A stretch of DNA of 64,000 bases from Paenibacillus sp. RC334. Its GTDB lineage: Bacteria; Bacillota; Bacilli; Paenibacillales; Paenibacillaceae. The position numbers and the translations under genes were made by a program. The DNA is taken from NCBI RefSeq assembly GCF_030034735.1, contig NZ_CP125370.1, forward strand, positions 2,418,001 through 2,482,000, written 5' to 3'. The notes below the pieces were generated by a model. It had not been told where the DNA came from. It saw nothing but the letters and a program-made list of their open reading frames with translations, and did not search any database. This document shows, piece by piece, positions 27,939 through 36,274 of this stretch. Every line of letters starts with the position of its first letter. Positions within the stretch are counted from its first letter, which is position 1.

Positions 27939-29045
27939 TTAAAGCGAAATGAAGCACTGCTCCCATTGATCAGCAATGGATGCTTTGTCCAGATGCTCCC
28001 CAATGAGCGTGACGTACCCCTGACTCACGGGGAGTGCAGTGGGTTGCCACTCCAAATGACTTCCTGAATATTGCAAAAGCATTGTACCTTCGTGTGGAAG
28101 CACGCAATAGCCTTTCGCCCGAAGCAGCGAGGAACCGAGCCCGGTCAGGAAGCTTTCCAATCGTTGCTTTTCCAATGGCTGTGGAGAATATTGATGCAGC
28201 GTTAAGCTCTCCAGACGGGAAAACGAATGGGGCTGGTTTGGATCGTAGCTGTGGCTATGATTGTGCGCAGAAATAACTTTGAATGCCGTACTTCTGGAGA
28301 TACTGCCGGGTCGTTCGATACTTTTGGCGGAAATAGGGGCGGACGATGCGGCTGCATCGGTTCGCTGAGCCTGTGCTGATTCAGGTTGAGGTACCTGTAC
28401 AGGTTTTGCGGCAACGGATACGGAAGCCAGAACAGGCTCCAGCAGTGGTTCAAGGTCAACCCGACTATATTCAGCGGTTTGCAGCTTGGCCGTATCGTTG
28501 AGCTTGCGAATACTCTTGATGACCTTCGTTACTTCACGGGTACTAGCCGCATCTGTCTTGTTCACCACAATGAAGTCTGCGTTGCGAAGTTGCCCGTGCA
28601 GGGTCCGAACCAGCTCTTTGTCAGCGGTGAAGCGGCTGTTGTATTCATGAAAAAGCTCAGCGTCCACAACACTGATGCTGTGAACCAGATAAAGCCGATC
28701 CGCCAGCAGCGGGGAGCGAAGCTCTTCCAGCACTTGCTCAGGGTTGGCTACCCCTGTGGTTTCCATGAAGATCAGATCCGGCTCCTGACTGAGCAGGGTG
28801 TGTAGAGCGCCTGCCAGCTCACTTCTTTTGCTGCAACAAATGCAGCCCTCCAGCAGTCCTTCCACCGATACGTCGGGCATTTCTTCAGAAATAATGGCGC
28901 CGTCTACATCATATTCACCCATTTCGTTCATTAATACAGCGGGACGGAGCGGAATTTGCCGGGTATGGGCCAGCAGGCGCAGAAGCAGTGTCGTTTTGCC
29001 GCTGCCAAGAAAACCGCTGATTAATATCACAGGAACCTTGTTCAT
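27939..29045 (-). CDS. COG0523 (CobW/YciC-type) GTPase, putative zinc chaperone
   Basis: This is a roughly 368-residue G3E P-loop GTPase with Walker A GFLGSGKTTLL at residues 10-20, the metal-binding GCICC motif near residue 68, ETTGVANP, and NKTD as the guanine box. A low-complexity Ala/Pro/Ser linker and a short His stretch (HNHSHSYDPNQPH) precede the C-terminal CobW domain. COG0523 proteins deliver metal to client proteins; Zur-controlled members act in zinc starvation. AAGGAGG suits the ATG at 29045, with an ATG one codon earlier also possible. It is the last gene of a minus-strand unit with the YcgQ- and YcgR-like genes. Confidence 0.85.
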   Translation of the reverse strand: MNKVPVILISGFLGSGKTTLLLRLLAHTRQIPLRPAVLMNEMGEYDVDGAIISEEMPDVSVEGLLEGCICCSKRSELAGALHTLLSQEPDLIFMETTGVANPEQVLEELRSPLLADRLYLVHSISVVDAELFHEYNSRFTADKELVRTLHGQLRNADFIVVNKTDAASTREVTKVIKSIRKLNDTAKLQTAEYSRVDLEPLLEPVLASVSVAAKPVQVPQPESAQAQRTDAAASSAPISAKSIERPGSISRSTAFKVISAHNHSHSYDPNQPHSFSRLESLTLHQYSPQPLEKQRLESFLTGLGSSLLRAKGYCVLPHEGTMLLQYSGSHLEWQPTALPVSQGYVTLIGEHLDKASIADQWEQCFISL

Positions 29046-29066
29046 CATTATTCCTCCTTGTTAGGG

Positions 29067-30044
29067 TTAGTGTGTTGCATTCAATCGATCAAAGGTGGCT
29101 ACCGAATCTGCCTGGGTATAAACATAAGGGGATTCCGGCTGTGCCACAGTGGTTATTTTCTCGGATCGAATTTCGAGTACGGGGGTATTGCCTTTCTGTG
29201 TGGCATGTAATGTGCCTTCAATGGTCACCCACGTATCCTTGTCAAAGGACGGGACCTTCTTGGATTGGACGATGATTCCGAATGGCATGGCATCGGCAGT
29301 ACAGCACATGACAAGGAACCTTCCCACCGCAAATAGACCTTTGCCCGGCAGGCTGCCGTCTTTGTAGACAAAGCCAGTCACCTGCACCTTTTTTCCTTCA
29401 AAAGCGTGCTTATACAATTCGATGGCTCCAATGGTTTCGGAAAAAATCTCCGGTTTGATTTGTATGATCGGTTGCTGATATAGACGTTTCGCCAGCTCGG
29501 CAAATTCTACGTTGTACTTATCAGGCGGAACGAACAGCTTATCCAGTGTTTCCTGACTCCATTTTCCCCCTGGAGGGGGCGAAGATGGCGCAAGAGAGGT
29601 GGTCGATAAAATGGAGGAGGTCGGTGCTTTCGTGGTCTGTATATCTGTTTTGCGCCGGATCTCCGGGTTGGGATACGTGAAGGACATGCCTTTTTTGGCT
29701 GCCATATCACTGCCAAGTGCCTGATTGGGCAGCAGCGAACCGAATAGCAGCGGAATGAGCAGCATTCCATATACAAGCGTTTTTTTGAACCAGCTTTGCG
29801 GCAACGGATGCTCGCAATCACATAAATCCTCACCTTCTCGCTCTCCGGCTATGCCGTGCCATGCCATGGCCAGAGCGATAAACAGCAGGGGCACGGGACA
29901 AAGCAGGAGCAGCTTTTGCATTTGCGGAGCCAAGTAGTAATGAAGGGAATTCGAGCGGCTCAAGGTGATGATATACACAGCCAATCCAAACATGAGCAAG
30001 GAGCGCATGCCATACTGCCAGCGGATGCTAAAGGTTGAATTCAC
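29067..30044 (-). CDS. YcgQ-like membrane protein (TIGR03943 type)
   Basis: The protein has about 325 residues. It has membrane segments near 15-35, 42-65 and 88-108, then a large extracytoplasmic part containing a KKVQVTGFVYKDG-type OB-fold region near residue 235. This is typical of the TIGR03943 family encoded beside YcgR permeases. Paired with the upstream gene it is thought to form a two-part permease induced by zinc limitation in Bacilli. A GTG start at 30044 is preferred because GGGGAGGT lies 10 bases upstream; an ATG at 30071 would overlap the previous gene. The transported substrate is unproven. Confidence 0.75.
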   Translation of the reverse strand: MNSTFSIRWQYGMRSLLMFGLAVYIITLSRSNSLHYYLAPQMQKLLLLCPVPLLFIALAMAWHGIAGEREGEDLCDCEHPLPQSWFKKTLVYGMLLIPLLFGSLLPNQALGSDMAAKKGMSFTYPNPEIRRKTDIQTTKAPTSSILSTTSLAPSSPPPGGKWSQETLDKLFVPPDKYNVEFAELAKRLYQQPIIQIKPEIFSETIGAIELYKHAFEGKKVQVTGFVYKDGSLPGKGLFAVGRFLVMCCTADAMPFGIIVQSKKVPSFDKDTWVTIEGTLHATQKGNTPVLEIRSEKITTVAQPESPYVYTQADSVATFDRLNATH

Positions 30045-30052
30045 GTTCGTAT

Positions 30053-31054
30053 TCACCTCCCCAATAACCATTCAGCAGCCATAGAACCCACCAGGACGAA
30101 CGAAACAATGAGCAAGCACAGAACGGCGACAAATTTGGTGCGGAAGGTGCTTAGCAGCATAAGCGTACCTTTGAAATCCAGCATCGGGCCGAGTACAAGA
30201 AAGGATGCCAGCGGGCCCAGTGTAAAGGTATGCGAAAAAGCAGTAGCCACAAAGGCATCGGAGGTGGAACACAGGGACAGTACGTAGGCAAAACCCATCA
30301 TAAAGGCGTACGAACCAGCCGTTTCACCGCTTAACGAAAGCATTTCATCCCGTGGGATGAAGGTCTGGATGGAGGCTGTCAGCAACGCGCCGATAATGAG
30401 ATATTTGCTCATATCCAAAAATTCGTCGCCAGCATGTACAAAAAAGTCCCGCCATGTGCGATTGTGGCGATGAGTCTGGTTGTTCTGCTTTGGCTGGTTA
30501 AAAGAGAGCAACGAACGTTTGAGCGGATGCACACGCACAAAGGCATACACGATCAGCCCAATGATCGCGGAAACGACTAAGGCCAGCCCCATTCGAACGG
30601 CAGTGACCTCGGGATGGGAAGGGAAAGCCATCATCGTCGCAGCCAGCACCACGGGATTGATAATCGGCCCGCTTAAAATAAAGGTGATGCCCATATAGGC
30701 AGGCATTCCTTTGAGCATCAATTGGCGAACGACAGGGATCATGCCGCATTCACAGATGGGAAACAGCAGACCCAGCAAAGAGGCCAGCAGGACACCCGGC
30801 ACAGGATGCGCAGGCGCTATTTTGCGAATCCATGTTTCCGGTACGAGCCATTGTAAAAGGGATGAGACAAGTACACCGATTAGGAGAAACGGGACAGCTT
30901 CCAGAAAGATGCCCATAAATACCGTTTTTAACGGTTGTAGTTGACTCATATCTAACGAACGAAGCCATCGGGGAGATAGCGTAACAAGCACAGGGATGAG
31001 AAAGGCAAACGGAATCATAAAAGGCAGCATCTTCAACAGCGTACTGGTTTTCAT
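30053..31054 (-). CDS. YcgR/YraQ-type permease
   Basis: This 333-residue protein has eight or more membrane helices. The segment LLGLLFPICECGMIPVVRQL near residue 112, with its Pro-x-Cys-x-Cys-Gly motif, and a second half with SLCSTSDAFVA near residue 262 are signatures of the permease family formerly DUF318. A cytoplasmic His-rich loop (NQTHRHNRTWRD) separates the halves. AAGGAG precedes the ATG. It is first in the minus-strand unit and faces the 31312 operon across a Zur box. In B. subtilis the homologous ycgRQ pair is zinc-regulated. Confidence 0.82.
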   Translation of the reverse strand: MKTSTLLKMLPFMIPFAFLIPVLVTLSPRWLRSLDMSQLQPLKTVFMGIFLEAVPFLLIGVLVSSLLQWLVPETWIRKIAPAHPVPGVLLASLLGLLFPICECGMIPVVRQLMLKGMPAYMGITFILSGPIINPVVLAATMMAFPSHPEVTAVRMGLALVVSAIIGLIVYAFVRVHPLKRSLLSFNQPKQNNQTHRHNRTWRDFFVHAGDEFLDMSKYLIIGALLTASIQTFIPRDEMLSLSGETAGSYAFMMGFAYVLSLCSTSDAFVATAFSHTFTLGPLASFLVLGPMLDFKGTLMLLSTFRTKFVAVLCLLIVSFVLVGSMAAEWLLGR

Positions 31055-31169
31055 TCCACGGCTCCTTGGAAATAAGGGTTCTTATCTACATCCTATGCGT
31101 GTAATGGGACAAACATGCCCGCTGGTAGCGTCTGGAGTACTCCTTTATGGACAAGTTCAAGCGTGGTCA

Positions 31170-31199
31170 TCTATATAATTGTGTTCTTTAATTGGACAA
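31170..31199 (-). promoter_or_regulatory. Probable promoter of the ycgRQ-like unit
   Basis: On the minus strand TTGTCC (31194-31199) and TATAGA (31170-31175) are 18 bases apart. The Zur box lies 14 bases upstream of the -35 element. Confidence 0.45.
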
Positions 31200-31212
31200 T
31201 GTGACTGTGTTA

Positions 31213-31231
31213 ATTAGTAAATATTACGATT
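31213..31231. promoter_or_regulatory. Zur box between divergent zinc-starvation units
   Basis: ATTAGTAA-ATA-TTACGATT has a perfect right arm and six of eight matches in the left arm. It lies between the ycgR-like gene and the 31312 gene and could control both. Confidence 0.65.
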
Positions 31232-31247
31232 AAACTTCAACAAACGA

Positions 31248-31276
31248 TTGCAAGAAGGAAATTTTTACGGTACGAT
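31248..31276 (+). promoter_or_regulatory. Probable promoter of the 31312 operon
   Basis: TTGCAA (31248-31253) and TACGAT (31271-31276) are separated by 17 bases, 17 bases downstream of the Zur box and 36 bases before the start codon. Confidence 0.5.
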
Positions 31277-31311
31277 CCTTATTAAAACGTTGTAAAGACA
31301 AGGAGGATTTT

Positions 31312-32376
31312 ATGATACCGATTGTTGTTTTATCCGGATTTCTGGGCAGCGGTAAAACAACTCTTCTTCAGCATGCGCTGGCTTACTATAAAGGGCAGGG
31401 ACTCAAGCCGGCTATTTTGATGAATGAGTTGGGCGATGTTAATTTGGACGGCAGTCTTGTGAACGGCCAGGCTCCCACGAAGGAAATGCTTAGTGGCTGC
31501 ATATGCTGTACCATTCGCGGAGATTTGGGCGTTGAGCTGATGAACCTTGCCGAGGAATATAACCCGGACGTGATTATTGTAGAATGTACCGGAGTGGCTA
31601 ATCCGATGGAAATTGTAGATGCCGTGACAGATGCCTCTATCTATTCCTCTATGATCTTACAATCTGTTATTACGGTGGTGGATGCGCGTCAATTTTTGGA
31701 TTTTGCCTCAGGTCACGAGAGAAACAAGTCGTATCGCCTGATGCAGGATCAGCTTCGATGCGCTTCCAAGCTGATTATTAACAAGACCGATTTATTGGCT
31801 GCGGGGGAGTTGCAGAAGGTACAGGCCCTCGTAAAAGAATTAAATCCGTATGCGCTGACGGTGAGCACGCAACGGAGCGACGTGGACGCGGATACTTTTT
31901 TCTCCATTCAGGGAGAGGATCGTATGGACGTTTCGCGGCAAAAGGAGTCCATAGCCGATAGCGGAAATGATCATTATCATTCGGAAAATCATCTACACGC
32001 TCATGATCATGGAGACCATGCAGACCATCACCATCATGACCATGACCACGAACATGGAGAGCATTATCATTCCTACGACCATGTAGTTGTTCACACGCAT
32101 TTCTTTGGACAACCTGTGCCACGCTCCGAGTTTGAACAGTTGTTTCGCAGTTTGCCAGCTGAAATTTACCGAGCCAAAGGAATTGTGCGTTTTCTGGAAT
32201 CAGAGGGTCAGATGATGTTCCAGTTTGCCTACCGGGAGTTGGAAATCATTCCGATTCGCCCGCAGAAGCCGGTGAATGATGTAGCTGTCGTCATGGGCGA
32301 AAATTTCTCTGCTTCCGAGATCGAAGAACGGTTGAGAAAGCTGGAAGCGGCCGAAGAACCGTTGACTGGTTTATGA
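31312..32376 (+). CDS. yciC: COG0523 GTPase with histidine-rich insert (YciC-like)
   Basis: This is a 354-residue P-loop GTPase of the G3E/CobW group. It has Walker A GFLGSGKTTLL at residues 9-19, the metal site SGCICCTIRGD near residue 62, ECTGVANP near 91 and NKTD near 159. Residues about 220-265 form a loop with roughly 20 His, alternating with Asp and Glu (DHADHHHHDHDHEHGEHYH), a typical zinc-buffering stretch. It resembles B. subtilis YciC, a Zur-regulated zinc metallochaperone. The AAGGAGG site precedes the ATG, and a Zur box is about 80 bases upstream. Its stop overlaps the start of an ABC permease, so chaperone and importer are co-produced. Confidence 0.87.
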   Translation: MIPIVVLSGFLGSGKTTLLQHALAYYKGQGLKPAILMNELGDVNLDGSLVNGQAPTKEMLSGCICCTIRGDLGVELMNLAEEYNPDVIIVECTGVANPMEIVDAVTDASIYSSMILQSVITVVDARQFLDFASGHERNKSYRLMQDQLRCASKLIINKTDLLAAGELQKVQALVKELNPYALTVSTQRSDVDADTFFSIQGEDRMDVSRQKESIADSGNDHYHSENHLHAHDHGDHADHHHHDHDHEHGEHYHSYDHVVVHTHFFGQPVPRSEFEQLFRSLPAEIYRAKGIVRFLESEGQMMFQFAYRELEIIPIRPQKPVNDVAVVMGENFSASEIEERLRKLEAAEEPLTGL

Positions 32377-33485
32377 CCCCAGGAACTAGCGGCATTTATC
32401 CGTCAAAACATAATTCTCGCGCTAACGTAGCTGGAAAGCCTGCTTGGGGATTTACCACGATTTTGCTGCTGCTGACTGGAGGGTTGATGCTGTCGGTCAC
32501 ACTCGCCGTCATGCTTGGTCCCGTAGCAGTTGCACCGGGAACAGTATGGCGAATTGCGCTGTCCCATCTTCCCTGGCTGGATCAATGGATACCCGTGACA
32601 TGGACGAAGCCGGAGCAATATATCGTTTGGGAAATCCGATTTCCGCGCGTGTTGCTAGGTGTCGTCGTAGGAGCAGGACTTGCTGTTACAGGTGCGGCTA
32701 TTCAGGCCTTAATTCGTAATTCGTTAGCTGATCCCTATATTTTAGGAGTCTCGTCCGGGGCTTCGGTGACAGCGACGCTGGTGATTGTGTTTGGAGCTTT
32801 CGGATTCCTGGGCCGACTTGCGCTGCCTTTATCTGCTTTTATAGGTTCGCTTGCTGCGATGCTCATGGTATTCGCATTGGCTCGTGTGGCTGGACGCATA
32901 TCGACGACCCGCTTGCTCCTGGCAGGGGTGGCGGTGTCCATGATGCTGTCGGCTGTGACCAACTTTATCGTCACTATGGCCCCGAATGAAAAAGGCATTC
33001 GTGACGCGATGTATTGGATGATGGGAAGTCTGGCAGGCGCTCAATGGGATACGCTTCTCATTCCAAGCCTCATTATAGCGGCTGGAACGGTTGTCCTGCT
33101 TACCCGATATCGATCGCTGAATGCTTTACTAACGGGTGAAGAGGCCGCCGTAACGCTCGGTGTGAACGTACAGGCGTTTCGTGTATTGCTGGTTGTCGTG
33201 GCTTCACTTTTAACCGGGGCAGTCGTATCGGTCAGTGGCTCGATTGGCTTTGTCGGGCTTATGATTCCGCATATCGTCAGGCTGATGGTGGGATCGGATC
33301 ATCGACGTGTCCTGCCCGTCAGCTTGTTGGCGGGAGCTATCTTTGTCGTGTGGGCAGACGGATGTGCTCGGCTCGTGCTGGCTCCACAGGAACTGCCGAT
33401 TGGTATTGTGACGGCTGTGTGCGGAGGACCCTTCTTTGTATGGCTGCTGCGGCGCAGTTCTTATTCGTTTGGAGGCGAAAAATGA
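32373..33485 (+). CDS. FecCD-family ABC importer permease
   Basis: This 370-residue protein has about ten membrane helices and conserved FecCD/BtuC features: EIRFPRVLLGVVVGAGLAVTGA near residue 91, NSLADPYILGVSSGAS near 114, and GSIGFVGLMIPHIVRL near 291 (coupling region to the ATPase). Such permeases import siderophores, cobalamin or heme. Here the gene overlaps the COG0523 GTPase stop by four bases (ATGA) and lies in a Zur-type operon. The substrate is therefore more likely a zinc complex than an iron siderophore; that is inference. It is likely a homodimer, since only one permease gene is present. Confidence 0.83.
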   Translation: MTPGTSGIYPSKHNSRANVAGKPAWGFTTILLLLTGGLMLSVTLAVMLGPVAVAPGTVWRIALSHLPWLDQWIPVTWTKPEQYIVWEIRFPRVLLGVVVGAGLAVTGAAIQALIRNSLADPYILGVSSGASVTATLVIVFGAFGFLGRLALPLSAFIGSLAAMLMVFALARVAGRISTTRLLLAGVAVSMMLSAVTNFIVTMAPNEKGIRDAMYWMMGSLAGAQWDTLLIPSLIIAAGTVVLLTRYRSLNALLTGEEAAVTLGVNVQAFRVLLVVVASLLTGAVVSVSGSIGFVGLMIPHIVRLMVGSDHRRVLPVSLLAGAIFVVWADGCARLVLAPQELPIGIVTAVCGGPFFVWLLRRSSYSFGGEK

Positions 33486-34270
33486 ATATAGAAGTCGAAC
33501 ACGTGACCTTCAGTATTCACGATAAACGGCTGATCGACGGCATCTGCCTCCAGGTAAAAACGGGGGAACTGGTCGGACTGATCGGTCCGAACGGCAGCGG
33601 CAAATCGACGTTGCTCAAAAACATGTACCGTGTGCTAAAGCCTGACAGCGGTTTGGTTACGCTGGATGGCCGGGATATGCTAGAGATGAAGTACAAGGAA
33701 ACGGCCCGGCAAATGGCTGTGGTGAGTCAGGATGCACCGCAAGCGTTTGATTTTTCAGTACGAGACATCGTCCTGATGGGTCGCCATCCACATAAGAAAC
33801 TGCTGGAAGCAGACACTGCCGTCGATCATGAGCTGGTCGAGCAGGCGCTGGAGCGGGTAGGCATGGATGCTCAGGCGGATCAGGGCTTTGCCACCTTGTC
33901 CGGTGGTGAAAAGCAACGGGTACTGATTGCCAGAGCGTTGGCCGGACAGGCCAAATTTCTCATTTTGGATGAGCCGACGAATCATCTGGATATCCGGTAT
34001 CAGCTGCAAATTCTGGATTTGGTCAAAGCGCTACAGGTAACCACACTGGCTGCGCTGCATGATTTGAATTTGGCGGCATTTTATTGTGACCTAATTTATG
34101 TATTAAAAGAGGGCAAGGTGGTAGCCTCTGGCATAACGGATGAGGTGCTTCAGCCCGACCTGCTGCGCGGTGTATTCGGGGTAGAGACAGAAATCTGCAT
34201 TCATCCGAAAACCGGGAAGCCGAGTATTACCTTTTTACCGGATTCCCTCAGGAGCGGAGACAATCTATGA
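33482..34270 (+). CDS. ABC transporter ATP-binding protein (FecE/BtuD type)
   Basis: This is a 262-residue ATPase with Walker A GPNGSGKST near residue 36, the Q-loop in VVSQDAPQAF, the signature LSGGEKQR near 140, Walker B LILDEPTNH near 160 and the H-loop ALHDLNLA. The start at 33482 overlaps the permease stop (ATGA); longer frames upstream lie inside the permease gene. It energises import by the permease encoded just before it. All catalytic motifs are intact. It is peripheral on the cytoplasmic side of the membrane. Confidence 0.88.
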   Translation: MNIEVEHVTFSIHDKRLIDGICLQVKTGELVGLIGPNGSGKSTLLKNMYRVLKPDSGLVTLDGRDMLEMKYKETARQMAVVSQDAPQAFDFSVRDIVLMGRHPHKKLLEADTAVDHELVEQALERVGMDAQADQGFATLSGGEKQRVLIARALAGQAKFLILDEPTNHLDIRYQLQILDLVKALQVTTLAALHDLNLAAFYCDLIYVLKEGKVVASGITDEVLQPDLLRGVFGVETEICIHPKTGKPSITFLPDSLRSGDNL

Positions 34271-34330
34271 CGTTAACAGAATGCAGCTATTGTCATTTTA
34301 CCTATGATGAATGAAAAAGGAGCAGAGCAT

Positions 34331-35350
34331 ATGAAAAAACATAGAAAATCCGCAATATCGCTTGTCATGCTCGCATTGGCGGTGCTGTTGTTGTCAGCCT
34401 GCGGAGCCGGGAATACGGCTCATAAATCCGGTTCATCCGCAACTGAACAGCAGCCTGCTGCATCGCAATCGGCGACAAAGGAAGCATCCGTGGAGCTTGA
34501 AAATATGGGTGTTAAAATGGTATTTCCCGAAGCGCCCAAACGTGCGATTACACTAAATCAGCACGCGACGGAGGTTATGCTGGCGCTTGGACTGGAGTCC
34601 TCCATGGTGGGCACGGCCTACTTGGACGATAGCATTTTACCGGAATATAAAGCTCAATATGATAAAATCCCGGTGTTGGCCAAGCAGTACCCGTCCAAAG
34701 AGGTATTTATGGCTGCTGCGCCGGATTTTGCCTATGCGGGCTGGAAGAGTGCCTTTAACGACAAAAATCTCGGCTCTCGTGAGGAGCTTGCCAAACAGGA
34801 CGTGACGACCTATGTACAGGAATCATCAAACAAGCCGGGTCCCACATTAGAAGACGTATATCAGGACATACTAAATATTGGACGTATTTTCCGGGTGGAG
34901 GATCGTGCGAAAAAGCTGGTAAGCAGTATCCGTGAACAAGTGGAATCCATTCAGACTCAGATCGGTACTGTAGAAAAAGCGCCAAAGGTATTTGTATATG
35001 ACAGCGGCGAAGATAAGCCCTTTACGGCTGCCAACAACTATTTGACCTCGCTGATTAAAAGTGTGAAAGCTAAAAATATTTTTGATGATGTAGACAAAAG
35101 CTTTGCCGAGGTAAGCTGGGAAGAAGTTGTGAAGCGCAATCCTGACGTCATTGTGATTCTGGATTATGGAGATACCTCGCTGGCGGATAAAGAGAAGCTG
35201 CTGCTGAGCAAGCCGGCGCTCGCTGGTGTAGAAGCGATCAAAAACAAACGATTTGTAGTGCTGCCTCTGTCCGCAGCAGCTGAAGGCGTGCGTGCGCCGA
35301 TCGCGCTGAAAACCTTGGCTTCCGGCCTGTACCCGGACAAAGTAAAGTAA
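34331..35350 (+). CDS. ABC substrate-binding lipoprotein (FecB type), possible zinc-complex binder
   Basis: This 339-residue lipoprotein has a basic N-terminus, a hydrophobic stretch and the lipobox LLSAC (Cys near residue 24), then a Ser/Gln/Ala-rich linker and a two-lobe periplasmic-binding fold. Typical FecB elements are PKRAITLNQHATEVMLALG near residue 70 and VSWEEVVKRNPDVIVIL near 265. The ATG at 34331 follows AAGGAG; an ATG at 34304 is less well placed. It completes a GTPase-permease-ATPase-binder operon. There is no His-rich loop like that of ZnuA, so it probably does not bind free zinc; a zincophore complex, cobalamin or a siderophore are the alternatives. Confidence 0.8.
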   Translation: MKKHRKSAISLVMLALAVLLLSACGAGNTAHKSGSSATEQQPAASQSATKEASVELENMGVKMVFPEAPKRAITLNQHATEVMLALGLESSMVGTAYLDDSILPEYKAQYDKIPVLAKQYPSKEVFMAAAPDFAYAGWKSAFNDKNLGSREELAKQDVTTYVQESSNKPGPTLEDVYQDILNIGRIFRVEDRAKKLVSSIREQVESIQTQIGTVEKAPKVFVYDSGEDKPFTAANNYLTSLIKSVKAKNIFDDVDKSFAEVSWEEVVKRNPDVIVILDYGDTSLADKEKLLLSKPALAGVEAIKNKRFVVLPLSAAAEGVRAPIALKTLASGLYPDKVK

Positions 35351-35452
35351 ACGAGCAAAAGACCTGCAAAACATTGACGAACCTTTCCTAAACTGTTAAA
35401 CTTGCTAATGCGTAAAGGTTACGTTTATCAAACGCTTGTTTTTTTATTATCT

Positions 35453-35471
35453 AATCGTAATAATTACGGTA
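35453..35471. promoter_or_regulatory. Zur box upstream of znuCBA
   Basis: AATCGTAA-TAA-TTACGGTA matches the Zur consensus in 14 of 16 arm positions. A candidate promoter TTGACG-N17-TAAACT lies upstream (about 35375-35403). Confidence 0.75.
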
Positions 35472-35566
35472 GATGGTTTAATGAGAATAAACGACCTGGA
35501 GAATCTGCGCGGAGGCATGTCGTTCAGATGGCTCCAGGCTTTTTAAAGGAAAGGGAGATTTGCGTC

Positions 35567-36274
35567 ATGTTATTAGCCTCACTGGAACAAGTTACATTTG
35601 GCTACGGGGACGTTCCTAACCTGGTGGATGCCAATGTTGAAATTTTTTCTGGCGAATTTGTGGCCATTACCGGGCCAAATGGGGCTTCCAAATCGACAAT
35701 GCTCAAATTGTTGCTCGGTTTGCTTCAACCTTGGAAGGGCAAGGTGTTTATGTCCGACCGCACAGGTGAGGGCAAGAAGCTTGTTGTTGGATTCGTATCG
35801 CAGCAAATTGCTGCTTTTAATGGCGGATTTCCAAGCACCATCCTGGAGTTTGTCCGTTCCGGAAGATACACTCATGGCTCATGGTTGCGCCGTATGCGGC
35901 CCGAGGATCATGATCTGACAGAGCAAGCGCTTCGTCAGGTAGGCATGTGGGATTTGCGTCATCGTAAAATCGGCGAGCTGTCCGGTGGACAGAAGCAGCG
36001 CATCTGTGTGGCACGAGCGCTCGCTCAGGAATCGGATTTGCTCATTTTGGATGAGCCCACGACCGGAATGGATCAGGAAAGCCGCCATCACTTCTACGAT
36101 CTGATGAATCAGCAGGTTAAGGAATATGGAAGAACCGTAGTCATGGTTACCCATGGACTATCGGAAGTGCAACATTATCTGGATCGTATTATTGAACTTG
36201 AGAGGAAGGAAGATGGCGGATGGAAATGCTGCACTACGACTTCATGCAGCGGGCATTTTGTGCCGGTGGGGTAA
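35567..36274 (+). CDS. znuC: Zinc ABC transporter ATP-binding protein ZnuC
   Basis: This 235-residue ATPase of the Mn/Zn importer group energises zinc uptake through ZnuB. The start at 35567 follows AAAGGGAG; the frame extends upstream to 35402 through the regulatory region. Walker A reads GPNGASKST, with Ser in place of the usual Gly before the Lys; I recall the same in AdcC/ZnuC proteins of Bacilli, so it is probably not a defect. The signature is LSGGQKQR, Walker B is LILDEPTTG and the H-loop is VMVTHGL. The last 18 residues, read in the region shared with znuB, contain several Cys. A Zur box lies about 100 bases upstream. Confidence 0.88.
   Translation: MLLASLEQVTFGYGDVPNLVDANVEIFSGEFVAITGPNGASKSTMLKLLLGLLQPWKGKVFMSDRTGEGKKLVVGFVSQQIAAFNGGFPSTILEFVRSGRYTHGSWLRRMRPEDHDLTEQALRQVGMWDLRHRKIGELSGGQKQRICVARALAQESDLLILDEPTTGMDQESRHHFYDLMNQQVKEYGRTVVMVTHGLSEVQHYLDRIIELERKEDGGWKCCTTTSCSGHFVPVG

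Noticed and set aside
28034..28805. Plus-strand ORFs inside the COG0523 gene
   Set aside because: They are shadow frames on the opposite strand of a gene with intact Walker A, GCICC and NKTD motifs.
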